Below, one piece after another: positions 8,121 through 16,990 of a DNA stretch of 64,000 nucleotides. The position numbers and the translations under genes were made by a program. The notes under the pieces are model-generated. The model searched no databases, was not told the origin of the DNA, and saw only the letters and a program-made list of their open reading frames with translations. Origin of the DNA: Lentisphaerales bacterium (GTDB lineage Bacteria; Verrucomicrobiota; Lentisphaeria; Lentisphaerales; Lentisphaeraceae); assembly GCA_022446985.1 (NCBI GenBank), contig JAKVBD010000010.1, positions 1 through 64,000 on the forward strand, written 5' to 3'. Positions within the stretch are counted from its first letter, which is position 1, and each line of letters opens with the position of its first letter.

Positions 8121-9455
8121 TTAACCAGAAACGCTCATGGAGCTGATGAGGGTATCTGGAATCTTAGTTGAACTTAGATTGTCGGCATAGTCGTTTGAGA
8201 ATTCCTGAATGTTTTTAAGTAACTCAAAGTAGTTGCCACTGATCGTTACACGGTCAACAGGGTGGACGAGAACACCTTTTTCGTAGTAGAAGCCCTGGCA
8301 GCCGATAGAAATCTCTCCAGAGACTGCAGAGCGAATTCCGGACCCTTCGAATTTGGTGACGACAAAGCATTTTTCAAGAGAATCCAGGATCTCTTGCTTG
8401 CTGCGCTTACCCAGGCCAACGAACAAATTGTCGAACCCAGTGCCAGCTTTGCCTGCATAAGAACGCTTGCCTGTTCCAGTTGGTTTAACGCCAGCTTTTG
8501 ACGCAGAAAGCAGGTTATAAAGGTAAGTTTTAAGAACTCCGCCTTCAATGACATCGAACTTCTGGCTTGGCACACCTTCGGAATCTGTGAAGCCAGATCC
8601 AGAAAGACCTGGTACAAAGGGATCGTTGTAAAGATTTAAGCATGAGGCTGCTATCTGTGAACCGACTTTAGCTTTAAGCTTTGATTGTCCTTTTTGAACG
8701 GTTTCAGCGTAGAGTGCTGGCACGAAAGCTCCAAGTAATCCTGGGGACATAAAGTGATCAAAAAGGATTGGATACTCACCATGAGCTATTGGTTTAGCAT
8801 CAAGTAGGTCTACAGCTTTTGCAGAAGCCTTCTGAGTTATGAAGTCGACATCCAGCTCAGAAAAGTTACGAGTACTTTTGTAGTAGCCTCCAGATTTTTT
8901 GATATCGCCTTTAGCTGCAACCAGACTACAGCCAGCAACCGTTGAGTTTCTTTGGCTTTGGCGAGTGACGCCATTTGAATTCAGCAAGTAAAATTTACTG
9001 GAGGATTTACCCGCTGCTGAAGAAAGGACATTCTCGATTGTTTCGTGAGAGATCTCAGCTTTTTTCTCCAGAGCAAAACTCAAGTCAAGCATCTCTGGAA
9101 TGGTCAGGTTTTCAAGATCGCTGTTATAGAGTTTAAGATCGATATGCGGTTCGACATTTTCAGTAGGCAGTTTGTAGTCAACTTCTGCAGAGAACTGGCA
9201 GAGATCAGCGGCATCTTTAACGCATTGCTGGATAGAATCTTCAGAAAGCTTTCTGGTAAATGAATAACCGGGGCGATTATTTCTGAAGATGCGAATACCA
9301 ATACCCTGAGCGGAAGATATTTCAGTTTCTTTAACTTTGCCTTTGAAGACTTGAACGCTGGAGTCTTGAGATTCACCAGCGAGGATATCAAATTGGTCGG
9401 CACTAATCTCTCTTGCGGCTGCTTCCATTATTTCTAATGCTTTAGGAGTTTCCAT
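8121..9455 (-). CDS. tldE: TldE/PmbA-family metalloprotease subunit
   Basis: A 444-residue partner subunit of the TldD/TldE heterodimeric zinc protease, which in other bacteria cleaves modified peptide precursors and unstructured peptides. The sequence has the conserved N-terminal QFDILAGESQDSSVQVFKGKVKE and the C-terminal FDVIEGGVLKTYLYNL and SYAGKAGTGFDNLFV segments of PmbA proteins. As expected for this subunit it lacks the HExxxH zinc site. ATG 9455 is chosen: AGGAGG lies upstream and the ATG overlaps the tldD stop (TAATG). The upstream open frame to 9539 lies within tldD. Confidence 0.93.
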   Translation of the reverse strand: METPKALEIMEAAAREISADQFDILAGESQDSSVQVFKGKVKETEISSAQGIGIRIFRNNRPGYSFTRKLSEDSIQQCVKDAADLCQFSAEVDYKLPTENVEPHIDLKLYNSDLENLTIPEMLDLSFALEKKAEISHETIENVLSSAAGKSSSKFYLLNSNGVTRQSQRNSTVAGCSLVAAKGDIKKSGGYYKSTRNFSELDVDFITQKASAKAVDLLDAKPIAHGEYPILFDHFMSPGLLGAFVPALYAETVQKGQSKLKAKVGSQIAASCLNLYNDPFVPGLSGSGFTDSEGVPSQKFDVIEGGVLKTYLYNLLSASKAGVKPTGTGKRSYAGKAGTGFDNLFVGLGKRSKQEILDSLEKCFVVTKFEGSGIRSAVSGEISIGCQGFYYEKGVLVHPVDRVTISGNYFELLKNIQEFSNDYADNLSSTKIPDTLISSMSVSG

Positions 9456-10834
9456 TAGCGACCTCCTACTAAAATGTTGTTTACTTTGAGGCTGGGTTGT
9501 CCAACTGTAACTGGGACAGAGCCAGAGCTCGCACCGCACATGCCGGCAGCTATTTCGAAGTCATTGCCTACCATTGAAATTTCGGGCAGTATTTCATGCC
9601 CTTTACCAATGAGAGTAGCCCCACGAACCGGGCGGCCAATTTTACCATTTTCTATTTCGTAAGCTTCCTGAACGGAGAAATTGAATTCGCCAGTCGCTGG
9701 ATTGACGGACCCTCCACCCATGACTTTGGCGTAGAGTCCTTTTCCGGCGCTTGCCAGCATATCTTCAAGACTTGACTCACCGGCAGCAATGTAGGTATTT
9801 CTCATTCTGGCTACCGGAGCGTACTGGTAGTTCTGTCTTCTGCCGGATCCTGTTCTCGGAACGCCGACTTCCTGAGCACCTATGCGGTCAGCAAGAAAGG
9901 ATTTAAGGATACCGTTTTCTATAAGAGTAGTTCTTTGAGTCGCCATGCCTTCGTCATCGATATTTACCGAGCCCCAGGAGTTAGCAATGGTTCCGTCATC
10001 GATGGCAGTTAAGCAGTCCTGACCGATGCGCTCGCCAAGTTTTTCGGTAAATGGCGAAGCTTTTTTGCGAATTGATTCAGTCTCAAGTGGATGACCACAA
10101 GCCTCGTGGAAGATAACCCCACCGAAAGCATTGCCCATGACCACCGGCATTTGGCCACCTGAAATATACCCAGCATTCAGCATGAGAAGAGCTCTTTGTG
10201 CTGCACGCTCAGCATAAAAGGGGATATTTAAATTGTCGAAGAATTCAAAACCTTTCATAGCTCCGGGAGTTTCACCGCCAGTGAACATTTCAGAACCATC
10301 GGCAGCTGTCACAGAAACGGTAAACCTTGAGCGAATGCGGGCATCTTCGGTTAGTAATCCTTCGCTGTTAGCGATGGTGATGAACTTGGATGAGTCAGTA
10401 ACGGTAGCTGAGACCTGTTGAATTTTATCTGAAGTCGCTCGAGCCACTTGATCGGCTCTTTGCAGGATCGCTACTTTGTCTTTGCTTTGGACATCGATTG
10501 GAAGACGGGAGATGCGGTGAATGTTGGCGACATCGCGACGTTTTAGATGGATATCCGGTCCTTTTGAATATTGGCTTTTTCGAGAAGCAGCCAGGGCTTT
10601 GGTCAGTTCGATTAACTCTTTTTCGTTTTCACTGGATGAGTAGGCGTAAAGAACTTCGGTGCCGTAAAGTAGGCGAATGCCTATACCAAAGTCGGTTCCA
10701 GCACTGGCGGATTCGACATTTTTATCTTTAAAAAGCATGGATGAGCTGCGGGCTTCCTCCATGTAAACTTCGGCAAAATCAGCTTTGCTGTCAACGCCGG
10801 CCTGGATAATGTTGTGTATGACTGACTCATTCAT
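9455..10834 (-). CDS. tldD: TldD metalloprotease
   Basis: A 459-residue catalytic subunit of the TldD/E protease. The zinc-binding HEACGH motif is at residues 243-248, and the typical GSGRRQNYQ and MRNTYI segments are present. ATG 10834 has GGAG six bases upstream and forms an ATGA overlap with the transporter stop, so it is preferred over ATG 10852. tldD and tldE are joined by TAATG, so a 1:1 complex is likely. TldD/E often matures RiPPs; the C39/PpiC-like locus at 48.9 kb lies far away, so any link is speculation. Confidence 0.95.
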   Translation of the reverse strand: MNESVIHNIIQAGVDSKADFAEVYMEEARSSSMLFKDKNVESASAGTDFGIGIRLLYGTEVLYAYSSSENEKELIELTKALAASRKSQYSKGPDIHLKRRDVANIHRISRLPIDVQSKDKVAILQRADQVARATSDKIQQVSATVTDSSKFITIANSEGLLTEDARIRSRFTVSVTAADGSEMFTGGETPGAMKGFEFFDNLNIPFYAERAAQRALLMLNAGYISGGQMPVVMGNAFGGVIFHEACGHPLETESIRKKASPFTEKLGERIGQDCLTAIDDGTIANSWGSVNIDDEGMATQRTTLIENGILKSFLADRIGAQEVGVPRTGSGRRQNYQYAPVARMRNTYIAAGESSLEDMLASAGKGLYAKVMGGGSVNPATGEFNFSVQEAYEIENGKIGRPVRGATLIGKGHEILPEISMVGNDFEIAAGMCGASSGSVPVTVGQPSLKVNNILVGGR

Positions 10835-11778
10835 GTAGAACTCCGGGACCATCTTTTTGCAATTATACCATCAAAATAAATTTGGCACATATGAAATACA
10901 ATAGCGGGCAGCAGGGCAAGTGCATAACTTGAGAATTCTGATGTCCATATGGCTATTGTAATAGGAATTGTTTTTTGTGAGCAACAGATAGCGGTAGATT
11001 TTGCAGAAGAAATATCTGCTTTGTATTTAAGAGCAGCGAAATATGCCAGATACAAAAGGGCAACATGAACGATGAGAGAACCTACTGAGTATTCGATGAG
11101 CATGGTGAGAGTCAGTTGCTTAATTGTATCGACCTGTTTGCTCATGGATATATAAATCACCAGAGAAAGGCAGAAGATTGGCAGGTACTTGAAGAAGCCT
11201 TTATGTGAAGTCACGAAAGTTTCTTTAGAACGTCTAAAGAAATGACCAATGACTGCAGGGATTAATACCAGACAAATCAACTTAAATAGAAGTGGTATGA
11301 CTGCAATCTTGACTTCAGCACCCAATGATAATGAAAGGATGAGGGGAACTGTAAAGACGGCGACAAGATTGAGGACTATCGTCAAGATAAGACTGGCAGT
11401 CCTGTTGCCTCCGGCTTGTTCTGAAATAATGGTGCCACTGACAAGGGTCGGGGCCATAGCACAGATAAGCATGAAGCCGATAAAGCTGTCTCCTTGCCAA
11501 TCAAAACTTTTGGCACAGGCATAGCCAAAAAGAGGGGCCAGTATTTGTGAAGTTATGAAGCCAATGATTAAGATCTTAGCGTAATGCTTTAGCTGGTGAG
11601 ATTCTATTTTCTTAACGCCGGTGCCCTGACAAAGGAATACGATGATGATCAGTGGAGATGTCAGACTTAAAGTCGATAGGAATTGTCCAGGAGAAGGGAA
11701 GAGCAAAGCGAGGATTGTTGCACCAACGACGGCAATGATGATGCTGTTATCGACTATAAACTTCTGGAGCTTTTCCAT
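10831..11778 (-). CDS. Bile acid:sodium symporter family (BASS/SBF-like) transporter
   Basis: A polytopic membrane protein of about 315 residues with nine to ten hydrophobic helices. It resembles the SLC10A7-like/SBF-like branch (FLCQGTGV early, GFMLICAMAPTLVSGTIISEQAGGN in the middle). Such proteins carry organic anions or affect ion homeostasis; the substrate is unknown. ATG 11778 overlaps the upstream stop (TAATG), while ATG 11799 would add seven residues. It is coupled to tldD downstream (ATGA). Confidence 0.82.
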   Translation of the reverse strand: MEKLQKFIVDNSIIIAVVGATILALLFPSPGQFLSTLSLTSPLIIIVFLCQGTGVKKIESHQLKHYAKILIIGFITSQILAPLFGYACAKSFDWQGDSFIGFMLICAMAPTLVSGTIISEQAGGNRTASLILTIVLNLVAVFTVPLILSLSLGAEVKIAVIPLLFKLICLVLIPAVIGHFFRRSKETFVTSHKGFFKYLPIFCLSLVIYISMSKQVDTIKQLTLTMLIEYSVGSLIVHVALLYLAYFAALKYKADISSAKSTAICCSQKTIPITIAIWTSEFSSYALALLPAIVFHMCQIYFDGIIAKRWSRSST

Positions 11779-12932
11779 TAGTTCTCGAGTTCGCCCCATT
11801 GGAAAAACCAGAGGAAGCGGAATCTTTGTTTGCCATCCTTTTCTGTCAAGTCAAAGAAGATTGGTTTTCCGGCAATTTTTGGAAGAAAACTTGTATAGCT
11901 GCCATCGCGTAAACGGATGCTGTCAAATAAATCACCCCAGACTAAAGAGAATCTTTCGTAGTCATGAGTACTGACAGATTTAAGGATGCTAAAGATCGCA
12001 GATGTTGTGACGTGGTCGCCCTGAGTTTCAACGTTCAGTATGTAAGGGAAACCATGATATTCATTGCCTCTTTGAAATTCTTTCTCGCCACTGAGATAAT
12101 CGCTCACAGCAATACTTCTTAGCCATTTGCCTTCGCCAGTCTTTTCAAAACCAATGTCAATGAGGTCTTCTTCAAGAGACGGCATATGAGCTGCCCCCCA
12201 GGGGATGGCGACTGTATTTATCTCATCTTTTTCAAAAGCTTTAATCAGTTCTTCAATGAGATGAGAATTTCTAGCTTCAATAATACCTGGCAGAAGCACC
12301 TTTGCCGGTTCGGTTGAAAAGTCCATGTTTATAAGCATGTCGTGGCGCATTCCTGCTTCAGACTCTTTAAGACCGTTTTTTGTGAAAGCATCAAGGATCT
12401 CATTTTTGTTCCACTTATAAAAGTAGTAGGGTTCAGTGCCAAAAATCATAAGAGGCAAAGCGAGCAGTTGAATGATCGGGGTGAAGATATTTGACTGAGA
12501 TTTAAACTCGTCGACATTCATATCTGCCAATTGAGAGTTGTCGCGTTCTTTCATGGCGATACCTTGGTTGACCAGTCCTTGAATGCCGGTAAAGCGCTGA
12601 ATGACACTAAAGGAATATTCGCTGAAGTATTTATTTATACCAAAGGAAGGGAGCCCATGAATACCTTCTTCCAAGACTAAGTCAGCTTTGTCCAGTTCGG
12701 CATCTACTTGTCGGTAAAAGGATTGATCACCAATATGGATCATGCCTATAAGGATGACTTTTTTACCAGTTTCTCGATGAGTAAACTCTTGCAGTTTACA
12801 GTAGTGATTGCCATACTCCTTCGCACCCGAGTAGTAATTATAACCTTCTTGAGGTGCTTCGTAGTAGTCAGGAAGATCACTGGTGCAAGATACAAGCAGC
12901 ACTGCAGTGAGTGCCATAAGCAACAGTTTCAT
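11778..12932 (-). CDS. TraB/GumN-like lipoprotein
   Basis: A 384-residue secreted lipoprotein with signal peptide and lipobox LLVSC (Cys16). The body matches the TraB/PrgY/GumN fold: a first conserved segment LIGMIHIGDQSFY, then VLEEG, and near the end of the domain AIPWGAAHMPSLEEDLI, the GxxH signature. These proteins are putative peptidases or peptide-binding proteins. About 120 C-terminal residues extend beyond the domain without a recognised fold. It lies between the PaaK-like ligase and the BASS transporter. Confidence 0.78.
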   Translation of the reverse strand: MKLLLMALTAVLLVSCTSDLPDYYEAPQEGYNYYSGAKEYGNHYCKLQEFTHRETGKKVILIGMIHIGDQSFYRQVDAELDKADLVLEEGIHGLPSFGINKYFSEYSFSVIQRFTGIQGLVNQGIAMKERDNSQLADMNVDEFKSQSNIFTPIIQLLALPLMIFGTEPYYFYKWNKNEILDAFTKNGLKESEAGMRHDMLINMDFSTEPAKVLLPGIIEARNSHLIEELIKAFEKDEINTVAIPWGAAHMPSLEEDLIDIGFEKTGEGKWLRSIAVSDYLSGEKEFQRGNEYHGFPYILNVETQGDHVTTSAIFSILKSVSTHDYERFSLVWGDLFDSIRLRDGSYTSFLPKIAGKPIFFDLTEKDGKQRFRFLWFFQWGELEN

Positions 12933-12942
12933 CTTATTTCCT

Positions 12943-14232
12943 TTATAGCCTTACCCAACGTTTTGCTTTTGCTTCAAACCTTGGTAATTCGTTTGGTTCA
13001 ACAAGAATTACCGGAATACGCAGTGTAAAGGCAGTGCGCATATCCATTTGTAGCGCCTTAGCAATTTTTTGAGGTTTAGGCGTATCTGGCGCACACTCAA
13101 TTTTGACATTCATTTCTGTCATACTACGGCGCGACTTGAACTCAACACGGTATTCAACAATCTCACTGTATTTACGGATGAGCTCTTCGACTGCAGCCGG
13201 GTACATGTTAACGCCACGGACAAAAATCATATTGTCGATACGGCCAAGAATGCCGCCCTCAAGTTTTAGGTCATACGTCCCGCAGTCTTCGCATTTGCCA
13301 CGGTTACCGCGCATGACATAATCACCGGTTCTGTAGCGAATTGCCGGAGATCCAAATCGGCCAAGAGTAGTAAGAACTAATTCACCAACGAAACCAGGTT
13401 GAACTTTACTGCCGGTTTCCGGATCGATAATCTCTGCGTAGTAAGATGAAGAAATAATATGCAGGCTTCCGGGTTTAACCGGGTTTTGGTAACTTGCAGG
13501 TCCGACTTCTGTCATCCCATGGTGATCAATCAATTCTGCGTTTGGCCAGACTTTCAAGATTCGAGCACGAGTTGCAGCGATACTGCCACCTGGTTCGCCA
13601 GCCATAATAATTCTTTTAACGGGAGACTGCGAAAGGTCAAATTTTTCTTCTTTTGCGATCTCACCCATGCGCATTGCATAAGTCGGTGTACAGAAAAGGG
13701 TGTCCACGGTGTTATCCATTATGGCGTGAAGTCGAGCAATAGTTGTCATGCCGCCACCTGGGATAATCATCGCTCCCTGTTGACGGACAGCGTCGAAAGC
13801 ACTCCAAAAACCAAGGAATGGTCCAAAGGAGAACGCAAACATAGCGCGATCGCCTTTTTTAAGACCGGCAAGGTCTAAGACGATTTTCCAGTTATCGACC
13901 ATCCATTGCCAACTGTCTTCATCATCGATCCAGCGTATGGGAGTTGAAGTTGTTCCGGAAGTCTGGTTGAAGTGATTATATTCTTCTAGAGGATAAGTCA
14001 GGTTTGTGCCAAATGGCGGATGATTTTTGTGGTCTTCGGCAATCTCGTCCTTAGTGAGAAGTGGAAAGGCTTCAGAAATATCTTTGACATTTGTAAAATC
14101 TTGTTCAAGAAACTTTGGATTCAGTCTCTTTTTGTAAAATTCATTTTTTCTGGCAGCAGCCAGCAGCTGATTTAATTTTTCGAGCTGTTCCGCTTGCATT
14201 TGTTCGCGTTCTGCAAAGATATCTCTGATCAT
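12943..14232 (-). CDS. Phenylacetate-CoA ligase (PaaK)-like AMP-forming enzyme
   Basis: A 429-residue adenylate-forming enzyme. The ATP-phosphate loop SGTTSTP is at 92-98, then GEPGGSIAATR, a DHHGMTEVGP adenylation core, and the C-terminal GRIDNMIFVRGVNMYP hinge typical of PaaK. It activates an aryl or acyl acid to its CoA thioester; the substrate is not determinable. No phenylacetate epoxidase or ring-opening genes are nearby, so classic phenylacetate catabolism is unlikely. A CPRxYxC-like zinc loop (CEDCGTY) precedes the hinge. It follows the EamA-like gene with a 1-nt gap. Confidence 0.85.
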   Translation of the reverse strand: MIRDIFAEREQMQAEQLEKLNQLLAAARKNEFYKKRLNPKFLEQDFTNVKDISEAFPLLTKDEIAEDHKNHPPFGTNLTYPLEEYNHFNQTSGTTSTPIRWIDDEDSWQWMVDNWKIVLDLAGLKKGDRAMFAFSFGPFLGFWSAFDAVRQQGAMIIPGGGMTTIARLHAIMDNTVDTLFCTPTYAMRMGEIAKEEKFDLSQSPVKRIIMAGEPGGSIAATRARILKVWPNAELIDHHGMTEVGPASYQNPVKPGSLHIISSSYYAEIIDPETGSKVQPGFVGELVLTTLGRFGSPAIRYRTGDYVMRGNRGKCEDCGTYDLKLEGGILGRIDNMIFVRGVNMYPAAVEELIRKYSEIVEYRVEFKSRRSMTEMNVKIECAPDTPKPQKIAKALQMDMRTAFTLRIPVILVEPNELPRFEAKAKRWVRL

Positions 14233-14233
14233 C

Positions 14234-14770
14234 TTAATTGTTCTCCTGGACCTGTTCGACTTCAGGTTTAGCTGCTTTCGGCGCGTGAGCTTTGGCTGGG
14301 CCTGGTTTGTAAAGTGTTACCAGACATCCCCCCACAGCAGCGAGTAAAATTCCTACAAAAAATTGCGGACGAATTGTTCCTAGACCACCTTCAGGTGGAT
14401 GTAATGATATGGCCACGATGGCATTGATTATAGGGGCTCCGGCAAAGATGATGGACATAACCACACTGGGCATACCTTTGTTTGCAAAAGCCAGAAGGAC
14501 GAAAAAGGCTCCGAGTGCACCAACTACACCGGCCATAAGTGACCAGAAAATAGCGCCACCCGGCATTTGCCACTTCACATCACTTTTAAGAAGGATTGCC
14601 AGCGGTGCCAAAACAGCGATTAAAAAGTAGGCGACACCAACAAACAAAAAGGCTTTGTATTTACCCAACTCTTTGTCTGCCATGCCGACTTGACCTTTAT
14701 GCAAAAATATGCCGTAAAGTCCCCAGCAAAGAACTGTTGAAAGGGCAAAGATCATCCAGGTATTTTTCAT
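14234..14770 (-). CDS. EamA/DMT-like small membrane protein
   Basis: A 178-residue protein with about five hydrophobic helices resembling half of a drug/metabolite transporter (EamA) protein, beginning MKNTWMIFALSTVLCWGLYG. The C-terminal tail is soluble, Ala/Lys/Pro-rich. Half-size DMT proteins function as dimers; the substrate is unknown. It is the first gene of the minus-strand operon running to 8121, one nucleotide before the ligase. Confidence 0.72.
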   Translation of the reverse strand: MKNTWMIFALSTVLCWGLYGIFLHKGQVGMADKELGKYKAFLFVGVAYFLIAVLAPLAILLKSDVKWQMPGGAIFWSLMAGVVGALGAFFVLLAFANKGMPSVVMSIIFAGAPIINAIVAISLHPPEGGLGTIRPQFFVGILLAAVGGCLVTLYKPGPAKAHAPKAAKPEVEQVQENN

Positions 14771-14945
14771 ATCATTCCTTGATATTAGGAGCTAAAAATT
14801 TAATGCTTGTTGAAGATACTACAGATTGGTAAAACCTGCCAGTGTTCCCTACAAATAATCAAATAGATGGATTAATATTGCGAAATTCTTTTAATTTCAG
14901 CGTCTTCCGGTGTAGTTTGAAGAGTTATTTTATACAAGGTTGCTC

Positions 14946-15869
14946 ATGAAAGAAAAGTTAAACAGTCTTTTTGGAGGTCTGACAAAGACCGTTATTGGCT
15001 CAGAGGGAGCTTCTCGTTTATTATTGATGGCGTTGGTTGCCGAAGGTCACGTGCTCATTCAAGGTGCACCAGGTCTTGGCAAAACCACCCTTTGTAATTC
15101 ACTGGCAAAGTCGATTGACTGCTCTTTTAGTCGTATTCAGTTTACTCCGGACTTACTTCCTTCAGATATCGTTGGTTACTCGATATTCGACAAGAAGGAA
15201 AATGACTTTCGTTTCATTGAAGGCCCAATCTTCAAAAACATCGTTCTTGCGGACGAAATTAATAGAACGTCTCCAAGGATTCAGTCAGCTATGCTGGAAG
15301 CCATGAATGAGCGTCAGGTTTCAGTTGACGGGCAGTCACGCGGCCTGCAAAGTCCTTTCATGGTGATTGCTACGCAAAATACACTTTACTCTGCAGGGAC
15401 ATTCCCACTACCAGAACCACAGTTGGACCGTTTCTTGATTTCTATTGAGTTAACCCATCCAGATGCTGCAACACAGACTGAGATTTTGAAGATGCATGCT
15501 TGAGGAGCTCAAAATGATCCTGTGCAGACAGTTCTACATTCTGAGGAATTGAAGCAGATTCAAATCGGCGTTTCAAATTTCAAAGTATCAGATGAGATTT
15601 GCCGTTACATTGTCAATCTTTGTGAAGCTGTGCGAGCCAGTGATGAGTTCAAGAACGAAGTCTCATCCCGGGGTGCGATTGCTGTAATGAAGGCTTCAAA
15701 GGCCTGTGCTTACTTCAACGGTCACTCTGCCGTTTTCCCGGAAGATGTTAAAGAGATCTTTATACCGGTTTTAGCGCACCGTTTGTTTTTGAAAAACCGT
15801 ACGAAGTCTGAGTATCAGACTATTAGAAAATTCCTCGCAAATATTTTAGCAGAAACGAGAGTGCCTTAA
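14946..15869 (+). pseudogene. MoxR-type AAA+ ATPase interrupted by an in-frame TGA
   Basis: The 308-codon frame encodes a MoxR ATPase with Walker A GAPGLGKT (40-47), Walker B VLADEINR (100-107), and the family's C-terminal lid domain with SSRGAIAVMKASKA. Codon 186 is TGA (15501-15503). Reading continues in the same frame, without frameshift, to 15869. The break falls between the AAA core (14946-15503) and the lid domain; an internal start at 15522 could express the lid alone. ATG 14946 has AAGG upstream. MoxR proteins act with DUF58/vWA proteins as chaperones, and this one precedes a DUF58 gene by 4 nt. It is either a fresh nonsense mutation, read-through, or a sequence error. Confidence 0.85.
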
Positions 15870-15873
15870 CAGT

Positions 15874-16989
15874 ATGGCCGCTAAGGCTAAAAAGCGACGC
15901 CCTTACATGACTTCAAAGGGTAAAATGGTCTTGCAGCTTGGTGCCTTGGCTTTGGGCTTTGGTGCTTACTTTGGTAATTCCTCTGTAGTTGCTTTGGCTT
16001 TATTTCTTTTCTTACTGGTTTTTACTTCATTCTTCATCTGTTGGCGAAACTTCCGTAAAGTAGAGCTGCATCGTGAATTGCCGGACTCTGTTTTTGCCGG
16101 CAGTGAATTTTACACCTACAATTTTGTTCGGACAGCTGTGAATATGCCGATCCACTGTATCAGCGTAAAAGACTTTTTGTTGCCAGAGAAGAAGTCCAAC
16201 CTTCTTTTGCCGGTAGTCGATCCGGAATGGAAAAAAGCTGCTGTAGTAAAACTTAAAATTGGTAAGAGAGGAGTTTACAAAACTAAACCTTTCAGGTCGA
16301 GTAGTGATTTTCCTTTTGGTTTTTTTAAGATAGAAGAGAAGCTTGATTCCGAAGTTGGTATAACAGTTTTCCCGGAGCCAGCTTATCCTGAAGAGGGATT
16401 TCAGCTGCAGCATGGTCAGGACAGCGAAGTGGAACGTGAGTTTTATGCAGGTCGATACAGCTACGGTAGTTTTAAAGGCCTTCGTGAATTTGTCCCCGGT
16501 GATCCTCTAAAGCTGGTTTCTTGGAGTGTGAGTGCCCGTTCTGATAATCTGATGGTACGCGACCTTGAACCGCCTGAACCGGAAAGGTACACTATTGTCT
16601 TTCATGCCGCCAAGATCAAGAAATATATGCCGGACTCTAAGCAGTTTGAGAAATGTCTGAAATTGTTGAGTGGTCTATTTATGTTGCTGCAGGAAAATAA
16701 CCTTTCCTTTGAATTTTATACCTCAATCAATAACTGGGTGCCTTTTATTTGCGATAACCCGGCAGAACCTCCAATTGCAGCTTTGACCGTTCTGGCTCAG
16801 GCAAAGTTTGGCTCACCGGATGCTTTAAAGGATGTCGCTAAGCTTGTCGATAATGTTCCGGCAGATTATCACTGCATTGTGCTTGGAGCAACGGCAATTG
16901 ATGGTTGGAAAGACAAGTTGGGTGACAGTACAGCGTCAATGACACTGATGGACTGTAAGAAAACAATTCATTTGAATCCGGGGGTGTAA
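15874..16989 (+). CDS. DUF58 domain protein
   Basis: An intact 371-residue protein with two N-terminal membrane helices (about 15-50) and the DUF58 signature around 200-230: YSYGSFKGLREFVPGDPLK followed by VSWSVSARSDNLMVRDLE. DUF58 proteins have a vWA-like fold and accompany MoxR ATPases and transglutaminase-like proteins in cell-envelope or stress operons. The gene lies 4 nt after moxR and 1 nt before the transglutaminase gene. It is the only unbroken member of the three. Confidence 0.87.
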   Translation: MAAKAKKRRPYMTSKGKMVLQLGALALGFGAYFGNSSVVALALFLFLLVFTSFFICWRNFRKVELHRELPDSVFAGSEFYTYNFVRTAVNMPIHCISVKDFLLPEKKSNLLLPVVDPEWKKAAVVKLKIGKRGVYKTKPFRSSSDFPFGFFKIEEKLDSEVGITVFPEPAYPEEGFQLQHGQDSEVEREFYAGRYSYGSFKGLREFVPGDPLKLVSWSVSARSDNLMVRDLEPPEPERYTIVFHAAKIKKYMPDSKQFEKCLKLLSGLFMLLQENNLSFEFYTSINNWVPFICDNPAEPPIAALTVLAQAKFGSPDALKDVAKLVDNVPADYHCIVLGATAIDGWKDKLGDSTASMTLMDCKKTIHLNPGV

Positions 16990-16990
16990 A

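Noticed and set aside
13459-13878. A 139-codon plus-strand open frame
   Set aside because: It is antisense to the intact PaaK-like ligase and has shadow-type composition.
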